DNA of 64,000 nt from Salticus scenicus (GCA_963930645.1 OZ005652.1:265383856-265447855); one strand, 5' to 3'. Numbered from the stretch's first letter, positions 23,433 to 35,317 are shown. The notes: generated from the letters alone by a model not told the origin. Translations and numbers: made by a program.

Positions 23433-25249
23433 GTGCTGCAATTTTTTGAGCAGCTTGAATATTTTTTCAATTTTCATAAAATCAATGTTAAAAACCAATA
23501 TTCCTGGTTAGCCTATTCCCTAGAAGGAGAACCAAGACAGTGGCATAGATTAATCGCCTGCCATTCCCTTGGGCCAAATCCAACTTATGAGGATTTAAAA
23601 AGGCGGATGATCGACCTTTTCGCCACTCGGTATGATAAATTACGATTGGAACATGACCGTTCCCTCCCCCCTCACGAACGTCAGTGGGAGGCGGCAATCA
23701 AACCAGTGGAAAACCCGCAAGAAATTATTAAGTCACAGGAAGCGAGCTCAATTAATTTCGATCAACCTAAAACTGGCAATGAAACCGTTATTTCTAGTGA
23801 CAAAAGTCGCATAAATGTTAATGAAAACGAGCAAACTATGCCTTTAACTAGCACTACAGACAAATCTACGTCTGTTTTTCAGCCCTTGACTCCGGATAAA
23901 AAATCCGAGAATTTATCTAGCATAGAGACGGCGGTTGAAAAGGAAAATACGATTGAACCAAAGTCTGTAAATGAATTCCTTGATTTAAGTGAAACGAATG
24001 TTCAACTAAATTCTACTGTTCAAACTTCGCATATCCCTCATTCGCATTTAAATGCTGAACCGGCTCAAGCCGAAATATCAAACGTACCTGAAGCTCGGGT
24101 AACAGAGATTGTAAAGGAAATTAAAATAACTGCGGCCGCTGAAGCCGTTAAACGGACCGACAGTGACAAATTAATAAATGTAGCGGCTAATCCTTTCATC
24201 AATAAATCACATGTTTTTAAACTGTTAAGTCAAGAGACCTTTCTAGTAATTTAAATGCACCTCATAATAAATTACAGTTTAATTCTCAAACTATCAAGTC
24301 GGCAGATTCTGCTATTTTTATTGATAAATCTCATGCAAATGCTAGACCGGTCGATTCCGGAAATTTCTCTCATGACACAGGAACAATAGTCGCAGAAAAT
24401 GTTAACATTAATGTTGGTACTCGACCTTTAGCAAATGAGTTAAATTTATGTTTTACAACTGGTCAGCCACCAGATTTAATTATTAGTCAAAATGAAAATG
24501 TTGTGGTACAAGTAACAGAAAATAGCGGTTTAAACAACGATGCTTCTCATAAGCGAGTAGCTAATTTACATAAAAATGTAGGGAATAAAAATAAATTAAA
24601 ACATTTCTACGTTAAGGAATTAAATTTATATTCCACAACTGTCAAGTTGACAGAGTCACGTATTTTGGCTGAAAATCCTGTAAATGATATATTAAGTGAC
24701 ACTGCTTCTAAAAATTGCTTTACAAAGTTAAAAGTAAATGATGTGATTTCCATTACTTCTTTGAACTGTTTTCAAGCTCGTAAGCCCTCCAAGACCTCAA
24801 CACTCATGAGTAGAGATGGAGCGGAATCGTCCACTGCTGCTGCGGACAGCGACAACGTGCCGGGTTCGATCGCAGCCCAGGAATGTGACCTCGCAACGCC
24901 TGACCTCCTGCTGCAAGCCTCCAGCCCTGCGATTTCTGCGGCCAGTGCAATGACCAGCAGGACTCTCATGTTTAATGCTAATTTTCTTACAGCGGAAACC
25001 CTGGTTGAGGTTGTATCGTTTCTAATTTTACTTTTTCTCAAGTATTTGTTTATCAGAGTTGTACCAAAATGTAAGACATATATTGAAGCCGTTTGGACTT
25101 GTGAACCTCTTCTGAAAGAAATGAACTTTCTCAAATTAAAAAATGTAAAATTTAAATTGGTACATGAACTTTCATTTCGAAAATCATGTTTATGCTTCAA
25201 ATGTCCATATTTTCGTTCTCTCTTAATATATTTTATGCATGTATACTAA
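23433..25249 (+). pseudogene. Gag-like frame of LTR element, copy 2
   Basis: Same gene as copy 1, about 99% identical by eye (for example codon 32 is G instead of E). A 4-base deletion (TTAT, near 24213) shifts the frame. The first part therefore runs 23433-24254 (273 codons) and the second continues in another frame at 24503-25249. The copy-1 stop is bypassed but replaced by a frameshift, so neither copy has a continuous product. The capsid-like N-terminal block is intact in both. Confidence 0.7.
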
Positions 25250-25769
25250 GTTCTTTTATTTTGTAGCCATCGCCTGCAGAATGGGTAATATAAAATTGTT
25301 TTTTTAACCTTTGTAAATATCCCCCCCCCCCTTTTTCGCATTTCTATACATATTGTATTTGTATATATAACTAAAATGAACTTTGATAAGTGTATAAAAT
25401 GAATATTTTTTATTGTTATAACTCTTGTATTCAACTAAAAGTTATCTATATATATATCTATGTGTTTGAGTGGGGAAATATTTTTTTTTGGCTATATGCA
25501 TAAATCACGCGTAACTTTAAACTAAAATCACTAACAAATTAATTTTTTGCCGTTTCGCATGCTATAGCCCAGGAGGAAAAAATTATTGTATATAAACAAT
25601 TTTATGTATTCAGAGACAATTTGTCTCGTTTATCTATCTACAAAATGTAGTTTTTATATTTTTTATACTTTAAGAAGTTTCTGTTTTAGAAATATCTTTG
25701 ATGCTCTAATCTGATGTCCGAAGTGTTACTCTGATGCCTGACGTTTCTGAATGAATTTTTTCTCAAGTA

Positions 25770-25982
25770 CAGTCGGTAACAAAAGTGTCCGAACACTAGC
25801 AAAAATTCCTATGTAAAAAAAGTACACTTCATACGGTTTTGTTAAATAAATCCTTATCGAATCATGTTCTTACACTGCCTAAGAACAGGATTCAGCAAGG
25901 ATTTATTTAACAAAACCGTATGAAGTGTACTTTTTTTACATAAGAATTTTTGCTAGTGTTCGGACACTTTTGTTACCGACTG
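25770..25982. mobile_element. Palindromic TA-MITE, copy in LTR body 2
   Basis: Counterpart of 21898-22109 at the same place in the second body, with few differences (for example CATACGGTTTTG instead of CATACGTTTTG). Confidence 0.9.
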
Positions 25983-26557
25983 TACGTTGACCAGCTGATG
26001 TGGTTAAGCCTAGACTGGCTCTGAGGGATGACGAAATTCCACATCGAAAGTTTCGAAAGATGGCTTACTTCGGACAGAATTTAAAGTTTTTTTTATCCCA
26101 ATAAAGATTTTCTTCATGTTGCTAGTCTATTAAAGCAACCCCCTGTACTTAATCCTCCTTCAACTTCACTTTAAAATTGAGTTTTTTTCCCTTTCTGGAA
26201 TAACAGAAAGATGCATGTACGCCCCATTGTATAGTTGAGCTAACCTATTTGAGGCGGTTTTTTTTTCTCCCTGTAGTTTCCGGCTGTAAAGGGCCCTCAA
26301 TTCAATTTAAAACTTAAATTTATTTTTTTTGTTCGAGGTTTGTCCGGTTTTAAGCTAAAGGGTTTTTTATTCGCCATGGTATTTGAAGCTGTAAGCAGTT
26401 CATTGCTCAGCAAATTACACTTTAAATTTTTTTTCTAACTTATTTTAAAGTTTCAAATTAAGTTGTGGCTGCACTCACTCCTATGAGCTATATTAGGGTT
26501 TAAATTTACTCGATCAAACTCGATTTTCCCGACTAAATTTTTTTCTTGGAGGGGGAC

Positions 26558-27234
26558 TGTGAGGTCGAGCTATGGACCGTCACCAAAAGTTGGGACGGTT
26601 AAATTACTTCGTCGCCAGTAGCTCGGCGAAAGTCTTGGTCGAGATTGTTTTATGTCAGCATTGTGCAGCAGTAAAATAATTAGGATCTCGGTGTTAGATG
26701 AGTAGAAGAGATGTTAAAAGGTTTTGATTGAAATGAAATGAAAGGGAGTTGTTGGATGGAGTATAAAAGGATAGATATAGAGATGGGATGTGATGTAGTG
26801 GAATGGTGATGAAGGGGTAGCTGATTAGTGTGGAGTTAAGAGAAATGTTGATGGTGATAGTTTAATGCGAATGATGGTAGAGAGGTGTAGTTTTGTGGAG
26901 TAAAGAAATAAAAGAGGCTGTCGTGTCCGGGAATCCGCTCGACGCTCTAAAGTGAGAAAAGAGATAAGTAGCCGTGAACAGTCGTCAAAAGGATCAGCGT
27001 TGGTGAGATAAAGCAATCTCTTATTTTATGTCTTGTTAAAGTTATTTCCTGAGGTTATTTATTTAAATTACGTTAGCTCAACGTCCTCCTTAATTTTGAA
27101 TGCTAAATAAACTTTGTTTACCTGTTAACTTTGTCTCGAGCTTTCATCATTACGTAATTAAGTTAATCTAAGTTCATATTTAAGATTAAGTAAAATCTAC
27201 ATTAGAGAATCATGGCTCACTCGGATTCTCTACA
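26558..27234 (+). repeat. LTR 3 (677 bp)
   Basis: Third LTR, ending CTCTACA, followed by the AGTT target duplication (27235-27238) and then the interrupted foldback arm. Confidence 0.9.
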
Positions 27235-28341
27235 AGTTACCATAGGTGTTTGAATTAATCTTGTTTTTATTTTACTTAACCCGGTAAAACGGGCGCCGTG
27301 AAACGTAATATGAGGACGGGCATGGGGTGTTAGTACCGCAAACATATTAAATAACATAAATACGAAAAAAATCTTTGGAATTCAATCTGTTAATGAAATT
27401 CATGATAATTACACTAATTCTTGTGAAAATAAATAACTGAAATGTTTAGTTATCGTTAACTTTAAAAATTAATAGAAAATAAAAGCATTCAACTTATTCC
27501 TCCTTGTTCGAAAAACTTAATTTTTCGCATGTGGCGCATTTAATTATTTTCTTTACAATATTTTTTATAATAAAAATGATACATTACTGTGGATAAGAAT
27601 ACTGAGACATTAATTTTCCTAATTAGGACGTACATGGAGCAGAAATTTCAGACTTTTTCAGTTTTTACACATAGCTTCAATTTCTGAGTGTTATATAAGA
27701 ATGAAAAAGAGTCTGAATTTGCCGTTTTCATACGCTCCTTACGGAGGATGACCTTGGAGGCAGGTATTGAAGGACCCTACCACTTCTGTTCATAGGCAGA
27801 GACAGCAGATAAATATTTCCTGGCATGGGGTGTCAAAACACCCCGCACCCGTCCTGCCGGATAAGGCTTCTTTTTCCACTAATTTCATACTTGTTCACTT
27901 CTGGCGCAAGCAGTAAATGACATTCAAAGTCATGCAATTTTTGGTTTTTCGCAATTTCAAAGTCAAATATTTTTTTTTGTGCCAGAAGTCAACCACACAA
28001 ATTTTACTTTTTTTGTGTAGTTATTATCAGTATGTATTTACTGAAATATATACCTTTCTGGTTCACTTCTGGCGAAATAAGATTTAGAGGGTCAAAAAAA
28101 AAAAGCCCCCCCTTTTTTTTTTTTAGAATTTTGAATGACCTTTGACCTTTGCGCCAAGAGTCAACCATAAGTATTTATATTCCAGTAGTTAGTCTGGAAG
28201 CAGAAGGATGCAATATAACTATGAGTACCATGGTTCACTTCTGGCGCAAAAAGTATTGGCTTCCGTAAATAAGTATGTTTTTCGTAAAAAAACAGCGGAT
28301 TCCATCTTTGACCCCCAAAACTCCAAGAAAAATTTTTTTTC

Positions 28342-28379
<38 letters not shown>

Positions 28380-28470
28380 GTGTCTAGTAGTTTTACATAA
28401 AGAACATCTTCTGAAAATTTCAGCAAAATTAAAAATGTCAACTATCCAAACATGCCGAATTTGCCTGGTT
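27235..28470. repeat. Foldback right arm, outer part
   Basis: Reverse complement of about 17451-18105, split by a TTAA-type insertion (27280-27860). CTTCTGGCGCAA-like words lie near 27897, 27979, 28065, 28151 and 28237, alternating in orientation. The arm ends near GTCAACTATCCAAACATGCC. A perfect palindrome (CCTGGTTTTTTAAAAAACTGG) lies at about 28463-28485. Confidence 0.8.
27280..27860. mobile_element. piggyBac-like non-autonomous element (581 bp)
   Basis: Sits between TTAA (27276-27279) and ATAA (27861-27864, one change from TTAA). The ends are related inverted repeats: CCCGGTAAAACGGGCGCCG on the left and, reversed, CCGGCAGGACGGGTGCGGGG on the right. An inner inverted block (GGACGGGCATGGGGTGT against GGACGGGTGCGGGGTGT) is also seen. 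The left foldback arm supplies the empty site, so the insertion is certain even if the family is inferred. No transposase. Confidence 0.6.
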
Positions 28471-28487
28471 TTTTAAAAAACTGGCCC

Positions 28488-30775
28488 CTAAACACACTGC
28501 CTGATAGGATAGAAAATGCACATTTATTTAATGTCTTTTCTACTTTATATGTAAGACTTTATATGTAAGACTTTATATGTAACTTTATATCACAGATTGC
28601 ATATGAAAGGGAATAATATTTATTAATAGGTAAAGAAAATTACTGAGTTTTCAAAGCTTTATTTATTTATTTATTTTATTATTATTATTATTATTTTTTT
28701 TTTTTTGAGATTCCTGACACAAATTGAAAAACTTCTGTTTTGAGCCCTTCTTGCACGAGAAAGTCTGTCCGTGGTTGAGTGTTTATTTCGACTATTACAC
28801 TTTTCGTCCTTTTTGAGCATAAACGAATTGGTTGGAAACTTATTACGTTCGCCCGAGTTACCTGTATGCTCATTCGTGTTGTAAACTTTCTCTATTTCAT
28901 TTTTATTCCGTTAATAAACAAAATTTGAGTCACAAGCAATAAATTAAAATCAATAAACAAATAACAAAAATACACATAAAAAACAAATACTTTTTCCGAT
29001 GGAATATAAGTGCTTATTATAGCATGAAGAAATTCCAAACTTATATCTCTGAAAAATAAAAGAATTATTTTCAATTGATCATTTAGTTTTAGTATTTAAG
29101 TTGTAATTGTATGAATTAATTATTCAACAGTTTAAACTTACAATATTTATTTAGTTTTGAGACTAAAATGACTTTAATGTAATGAGCGCCTGCATTTAGT
29201 ATTCAGATATTAATTTACCCTCATTTTTTTTTTTTTTTTTTTTTTTTTTATATATCAAATTGAATATCCGACATTTTATTCATAGATTAAAATTATCGTT
29301 TTATGTGAGTGACATCTGCAACACCATTATTTTTATTTAATTCACTAAAGTAAACATCGTATGAAAACATTTCATTTACATTTAAATTAATTTTTTGATT
29401 CATATGTGGAAGTAATTTTTTCTTCCTTCTTTTCCTTCATGAGAGATTTCTTGATAAATATTTGTTTGTTAAAATAAATTAAATAAAAGTATGACTCATA
29501 GTACTTCAGTTGAATTTTAAATTCTTACAATTTTCTCTTATTATCAGAGGATTTACCGTTATTATTATTATTTAGTTTTTGATAAAAATTAAACTAAGAA
29601 ATATTTTTATTTTAAAATGTATCAAAATCCTTGATTTCCCTCGTGAATGACATGAAACTTTTGCATTCAGTTTGTTATCTCAATTCCTCCATTTGAAAAA
29701 TTTCATAAGCCCTGCTTGGTATACCAAGAAAAAAAAAAAAAAAAAAAAAAAATCAAAATATAAAAGAGAAATGATTTTTTTTTCTCAAACAATTATCAAA
29801 AATTATTTTTCTTTTTGGATATAGATATGTACAAGTAAAATTTTGAAGTTCTTTCTGCTTTTCTTCGGGGAAATTAGTCTTGGCACAATAATTTCTTTAG
29901 AGACTGATGTCTACATTCTTTCATCATTTATTTATTTGACAATATTATTAATATCTATAAGTATTATTAAAACTCCAATAAAAAAGGAGGGTATTTTTTT
30001 AAACATAAAATGTACATGAATTTATTTGGAAAATATCGGACTCTCGAGAGCCATAGCTTTGACATGAGAACAGGGGAAAGAAAAATTATAAGGAACCTCA
30101 ATGCTTATTTGCATTAATCATTACTGAACTAATTAGTTTATTTATTCCTTATTATTTATATTAACTCCTTTTTATTTAAAATTTCTGTGTTAAAATTTAT
30201 TTAAAAGAAATGTTTCGACTGTAATGGTATGAAATATTTTTTGTGTTTCTGCACATAAGCTACAACTACTATACATATCCATACACACACACACAAACAT
30301 ATATATATATATATTTATGTATACATATACATACAGTTAACTCTATGTAATTAATAAATACTTGCACCAAAACTGACATCTGAAGGATAATTGTATAATG
30401 TAATGAAATATTTTCGTGTTGACATGTAAACAAATTGCTAATTCTATCTTTATCATTTTCTAAAGAAACCCTGCTTTTAAATATTCTTATAAATATGTTA
30501 ATTTACTTTTGTTGAATAAGGTGCAATCATCTTAAAACGTACTGAAAAGAAATGCTTTCTATGCATTGTAATGTTATGAAAATCTTTGTTTATCTCTGTA
30601 CACAAGTCAAAATTACAATATAATAATATACCTGCATAAATTCTAATTAATATTCCGTAGTGTTGTTAGTACCGGCCCTTTTTCCAAATCATTTTAATTT
30701 AGAAAAAAATATCTGTAATCTCTAATTAGAATTAAATAAGGAGAAAAATACTCGAAAAAAAAAAAAGAAGACTAG

Positions 30776-30814
<39 letters not shown>

Positions 30815-31084
30815 GACAGCACTAACAACACTACAGAGTATTAATTAGAATGTTGGCAGGTATGTATAACAATAAAAACTATATGAAACTAATTGTATAA
30901 AACTCAGAAATATTTGTGTGAAATTTAACATCATATGGATGATTACATAACGTTAACAAAGTTCTTTTGTTTGGTATAAATCATTAAGTACCTATAAATT
31001 TTTAAGTTTCTGCACACTTTTTAATTTCCGAACACTATAGTGAGGAAAGAATTGTAATCATGTCAAAAATCCGAATTTGAGATT
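28488..31084. other. AT-rich sequence, no gene seen
   Basis: Contains an ATT/AATA microsatellite and poly-T (28660-28706), long poly-T (29225-29249), poly-A (29730-29752) and an AAAT microsatellite (30779-30815). The 60-codon minus frames at 28691-28873 and 28892-29074 have no domain. The first abuts a poly-A and might be a retroposon end. Confidence 0.45.
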
Positions 31085-31930
31085 TTGATGTTTCTATACG
31101 TTTCGAGGTCCCCTGAGTCCGTTTCCATTTTTTTTACGATGATGTATGTACGTGTGTGTGTATGTATATATGTGTGTATGTATGTGTGTTTGTGTATGTA
31201 TGCGTGTATGTATGTGTGTATGTATGTGTGTATGTCTGTGAGTGAACATGCTAGCGTCTAAACGCTTTGTTCGAATAAGCTGAAAGTTGGTACGTATATT
31301 GTAAGTCACCATATCACGAACCCTATAGATTTTGGTGAATCTAGCACTTGGGATACCAGGAAAATTCTTTATCATTATGGTCTATGGGGCCAAATTTTTA
31401 AAAGTGCGATAGCGTCTAAACGCTTTATTAATCTGAGCAAAAAATTTGTACACATGTTATAGGTCACAGTAGCACGAACTGTGTAGATTTTGGTGAATTT
31501 AGCACTTACAGTTTTTTTTACAGGGGCACAAGGAAAAATTCTTTATCATTATGGCCTATGGGGACAAATGTTTAAAAGTGTGACAGCGTCTAAACGCCTT
31601 ATTAACCTGAGCAAAAATTTTTTACACATGTTATAGGTCACAGTTGCACCAACTGTATAGATTTTGGTGAATTTAACACTTACAGTGTTTTTACAGGGAT
31701 ACAAAGAAAAATTCTTTATCATTATGGCCTATGGGAGCAAATTTTTAAAAGTGCGATAGCATCTAAACGCCTTATTCAATTGAGCTGAAAATTTATATGA
31801 ATATTATAAATCACTGTTGAACTAACTATAAGCATTTTGGTGAATGTAACATTTATAGGTTTTAACAGGGACACAACGAAAAATTCTTTATCATTATGAT
31901 CTTATGGGCTCAAATTTCAGTAGCGTTAAA
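31085..31930 (+). repeat. ~170-bp tandem repeat with TG microsatellite head
   Basis: After GTTTCGAGGTCCCCTGAGTC and a TGTA/TGTG microsatellite (31145-31240), four units start at 31252, 31410, 31584 and 31757 (spacing 158, 174 and 173). Each begins AGCGTCTAAACGC or similar and includes ATTTTGGTGAATxTA, a short ACAGGGxxAC step, AAAAATTCTTTATCATTATG and CTATGGG. Related sequences occur at 39880-40300, 41400-41770 and 42810-43200, and in reverse at 53815-54060. The 93-codon minus frame 31094-31375 is a by-product. Confidence 0.75.
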
Positions 31931-32296
31931 TAAAACATCGTGTAATATATGGAGAAAAATACTCAAACACTCTATTATAGTTTTCTCTCTTTTGTTTGTT
32001 TAACAACTCGTCTTTCTTTACTTTATCTACAACACTGTTCATTACTCAATGTTCGGAAAGTCGAGTGGAGTCACTCCAGATTTTTTTCTGCAGAAAACAT
32101 GTTTTCAAGCATCTTAACAATGTTTGTTAATTTAATTGTGTTGAATGCAGTGTAACTGCATTAAAATGTGCTTAAAAGGAATTATTTCCATAGGCCGTAA
32201 TGATATGAAATATTTTGGTGTGCCCTGTACACAAACCACGAAATGTATACACACCAAAATATATACAGCTAATACCGTTTGGCTAATAAATGTTTG
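31931..32296. other. No gene seen
   Basis: Two short frames (31949-32155, 32145-32336) without domain or splice support. Confidence 0.45.
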
Positions 32297-32343
32297 TACC
32301 AATTTATTGAATTTTTTTATTTTTCCGATTGAGTGAAAATAAT

Positions 32344-32415
32344 GACTGGACCGGGAGTCGAACCCCAGATCTTTGACTTACAAGGTCAAGACTCTACCAA
32401 TTGAGCTATACAGGC
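32344..32415 (-). tRNA. tRNA-like pseudogene, anticodon loop CTTGTAA (UGU)
   Basis: 72 bases with a full A box (TAGCTCAATTGG) and B box (GGTTCGACTCC), a 5-bp anticodon stem (TTGAC/GTCAA) around CTTGTAA, and a T stem CTGGG/CCCGG. The loop would read Thr (UGU), although the acceptor and D arm look more like tRNA-Lys. The acceptor stem has two mismatches. This suggests a tRNA-derived repeat head rather than a working tRNA gene. Confidence 0.55.
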
Positions 32416-32454
32416 CGACAACCGGTGGACATTACTCACTCAGACCGGTTGTCG

Positions 32455-32806
32455 GCCTGGATAGCTCAATTGGTAGAGCCTTGACCTTGTAGGTTCGACC
32501 AGAGCCTGATTAAGGGGAAGCACACATTATCTCCGCTCTCACCGGAATATTTTTACAATTATTTTTTACTTCATGTCATAGAAATTCCACGCTTTGACGA
32601 GGAAATATTTTTTATAAAAAATGAACGGTGTAAAACAATCCAATTTACTCACCGTTATTAGACACCAGAATTCTTTTAAAATAATTTTTAATGAGAATTT
32701 TCTGTTTATTATAGGAGGAAAGTATTTGTTAAAAAATAACGGTGTAAGTATAAATAATGTGTGCTTCCGCCTTAATCAGGCTCTGGGTTCGACTCCCGCT
32801 CCAGGC
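32455..32806 (+). pseudogene. tRNA-like copy interrupted by insertion
   Basis: Acceptor halves GCCTGGA and TCCAGGC pair perfectly and A and B boxes are present. About 14 bases of the anticodon and variable region are missing compared with the minus copy. A 286-bp MITE plus its 8-bp duplication sits in the T loop. Confidence 0.6.
32500..32785. mobile_element. hAT-type MITE (286 bp)
   Basis: Terminal inverted repeats CAGAGCCTGATTAAGG and, reversed, the same, continuing through AAGCACACATTAT. A perfect 8-bp target duplication GGTTCGAC lies at 32492-32499 and 32786-32793, inside the B box of the tRNA-like repeat. CAG-type ends and 8-bp duplication are the hAT signature. The 70-codon frame crossing it is not a gene. 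Confidence 0.85.
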
Positions 32807-32850
32807 ATTATTTTCACTCAGTCGGAAAAATAAAAAAAATCAATAAATGA

Positions 32851-33536
32851 TTTTCTTCCCAATCAGTTGATTGTGTGATTTTAATATATTGCTTGTACCA
32901 ATGTTTACGTCAACCAGAAGATTTTTGAGACCTACATCGGAGGACAGACACTAAAACCTTTTTCAATTTTAAAGTGTAGGCTACTGTTATAGTTTTGGCA
33001 ATAAATGTAAAAACTAAAATTTTTGTTTCATATAAAAAATGAAATTCGTAACAGTCTCTTAAACCATTATGAAACATTGGGATTCTAATTATATTGTATT
33101 GCCAATTTCATGCACAAAGAAAGCTAGGTCAAAATATGATCCATCAGTTATGAAAAATAATTCGTTTATCCTTTTATTGCTTCATTATGATTAGTAAGTT
33201 TCAAATATACAGTTTCAAATATAATAAAGTTATTGTAAATCATCAAATATAATAAAATTATATCGAATATTATATATTTGAAATATAAGTTTCAAATTAG
33301 CACCAGTACATTATGTGCTAAATATATCGGTGAAAATTTCAGGTTAAAGTTCTAAATTCAAATAATCGTGGTAATTATATTGTATTGCCAATTTCATGAA
33401 CTAGATGCATAGAATAGAACTGGGTGCATAGATGCTTCCAATCTTATAATTTTTCTTTTCATCATTGTCGATGTGGAGAATTATTTCGGGAGTTATCGCC
33501 ATGACAAAATTTCAGTATATATATATATATATATAC

Positions 33537-33615
<79 letters not shown>

Positions 33616-34363
33616 CGAAGTAATTACAATAGGTCGATTTCTAAAGAAATCGACCTAATAATGAATAACATTACAACTGACGTAATATGAGATTTGTTTT
33701 CAAACTTTGAAAGAAAAAAAAATAAAATTTATAATAATTCATATTGTGAAAAAGAAGCAAGAACAGTTCCAAGTTGTCCAAACTGCAGATTGCAAAAGAT
33801 AGCCGGATTTTGGAGAGTGAATTTCGAGTAAATTTTTTTTTCAGTGTATATAGGCATTTTAAACTGAAAGTCGAATAGGCATGAATAATTACAATGTTAG
33901 AGGTATAGATTGAATAATAGCACAAAACGTATATCTTTGCAACAACTCCCGTTTTCAGAAGAGATCCCGGGTTCTCAACATGGATAGAACGTACCAATAG
34001 ATTTTCTTCTAGCTGTTTAGAACAGGAGTTAAAAAAGTGAAAAACTACAGTAGATTGCATTGCCAAGGCTCGAGAAATAGGAAAAGGGGAAAAAGATTTC
34101 AATTTTGTTAAGATATTTTTCCAAATGCCTCTTTCAGCTAAATTTCCCATGTACCTTTCATGGCTCACAAAAATATAACTCTCGCAACAATTCCGCTTCT
34201 TTAGTATTAATAGTAATTGGAATAAGAAAGGGAATACAAAAGAAAAAAGGATTGGAATAAGAAAGGGAATAAGAAAGGAAAGAGAATTGGAATAAGAAAG
34301 AAATGTTGCCTATATTATTGCTGCTGTTTATATAATTTATTTTATTTTATTTTATATTTGAAA

Positions 34364-34397
<34 letters not shown>

Positions 34398-34536
34398 TTT
34401 TCTGCTAATTTAGTAACTAATTAGAACTGTTATTTTTGAATTAAGTATGATACGCTTCTACCCATTAAGTTTTGTTGCAGCATATGAGTTATATTTGACA
34501 ATAGAAACTAAAAAACATTTTCCCTCATGAAATTCT

Positions 34537-34575
<39 letters not shown>

Positions 34576-35201
34576 AAAAGAATGCCATTAAAAAAATCTT
34601 TTGTAAGTTGCACCTAACTTTTTCTTTCAAAATCTTTGTATAGATATACTTTCATGTTATTTTGTTCTTCTTTCTATAATAAAATTAATTTACCAAGCAG
34701 AAATTTCATTTTTTTAACGTCAAGGATAAAGAAAATAAGAATAATTAAATTACTTTTTTTGTTTTCTAAAATATAAACATGTGAGATATAAGGAAAGTAA
34801 AGGCTCGGACATCATAGACGGCAAATTATATTAAATGAATTAGCATAATATTGTACAAGGTACTTTTATTCAAATATTTATTTATGTATGCACGTATGTT
34901 TATTCTAAAACTGGTGGTTTCTTTTAATTGGAAAGAATAATATTTAAGAAAATATAATAAATACCCCTTCGGTTTTTCACTAACGATTACTGGTAAGTAC
35001 ATAAGAAAAAAAAATGTTATTCAGTATTTAAATTTTCTTCTTTTTAATTGTCCAGTATATTCGTTGCTAATAAGCAGTGTTTATATAATTAATAAATTAA
35101 ATTGAAAATGTATATTTAGTGAAGAGAAAAAATACTTAAAATTAAATCATTTAAAAAAATACTTTTCTTGTTAATAAGTCTTATATACAGCTAACACGAT
35201 A
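32851..35201. other. AT-rich sequence with (GA)n microsatellite
   Basis: Includes a 27-bp direct repeat (about 33087 and 33371, TTGTATTGCCAATTTCATG), a (TA)n(GA)n microsatellite at 33517-33615 bordered by a short palindrome GGTCGATTTCxxxxGAAATCGACC, GGAATAAGAAAGG repeats (34215-34300), and poly-T at 34541-34571. The 165-codon minus frame at 33671-34168 has no recognisable motif. Confidence 0.5.
33671..34168 (-). CDS. Open frame of 165 codons, unknown and doubtful
   Basis: The longest unbroken minus frame outside transposons. It contains Ser/Leu/Phe-rich sequence and two hydrophobic stretches, and no domain I recognise. About 31% GC, like its surroundings, and no promoter or splice signal stands out. 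Frames of this length are uncommon but not unexpected by chance in 64 kb of such DNA, so this is listed only for completeness. Confidence 0.12.
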   Translation of the reverse strand: MSHERYMGNLAERGIWKNILTKLKSFSPFPISRALAMQSTVVFHFFNSCSKQLEENLLVRSIHVENPGSLLKTGVVAKIYVLCYYSIYTSNIVIIHAYSTFSLKCLYTLKKKFTRNSLSKIRLSFAICSLDNLELFLLLFHNMNYYKFYFFFFQSLKTNLILRQL

Positions 35202-35317
35202 CAGTCAGTTACAAAAGTATCCGAACACTAGCAGAAATTCCTATATAAAAAAAGTAGAGTTAATAGTGTTTTGTTAAATAAATCCTTGTCGAATCATGTT
35301 CTTAGACAGATATCAAT
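35202..35317 (+). mobile_element. Palindromic TA-MITE, left half only
   Basis: Starts CAGTCAGTTACAAAAGTATC after TA and follows the family of 21898-22109 to about the palindrome centre (TCATGTTCTTAGACAG). There it breaks off, and the second arm is missing. Confidence 0.8.

Larger units (their letters stand above)
18805..27238 (+). mobile_element. LTR retrotransposon in tandem: LTR-body-LTR-body-LTR
   Basis: Three 677-bp LTRs enclose two nearly identical bodies (19486-22684 and 23362-26557). The outer target duplication AGTT lies at 18805-18808 and 27235-27238. The left arm of the foldback provides the empty site and confirms a clean 4-bp duplication. Internal LTR borders carry no duplication. 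Each body has a primer-binding site right after the LTR, a Gag-like frame, a nested palindromic MITE and a purine tract before the next LTR. No protease, reverse transcriptase, RNase H or integrase is found on either strand, so the element is non-autonomous. It is likely Ty3/Gypsy-related by its 4-bp duplication, tRNA-Lys-like priming site and Gag pattern. Confidence 0.9.
32297..32850. repeat. tRNA-like palindrome split by a hAT-type MITE
   Basis: Long inverted arms each contain a tRNA-like sequence: minus copy 32344-32415, plus copy 32455-32499 plus 32794-32806. The arms extend outwards through AGTGAAAATAATG and TTATTTTTCCGA to about 32297 and 32850. The two copies are separated by ACCGGTTGTCGG-type inner arms. 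Such a head-to-head tRNA-derived pair can fold into one long hairpin. Confidence 0.75.

Noticed and set aside
33530..33615. Glu/Arg repeat protein in frame 33473-33658
   Set aside because: Translated (GA)n microsatellite.
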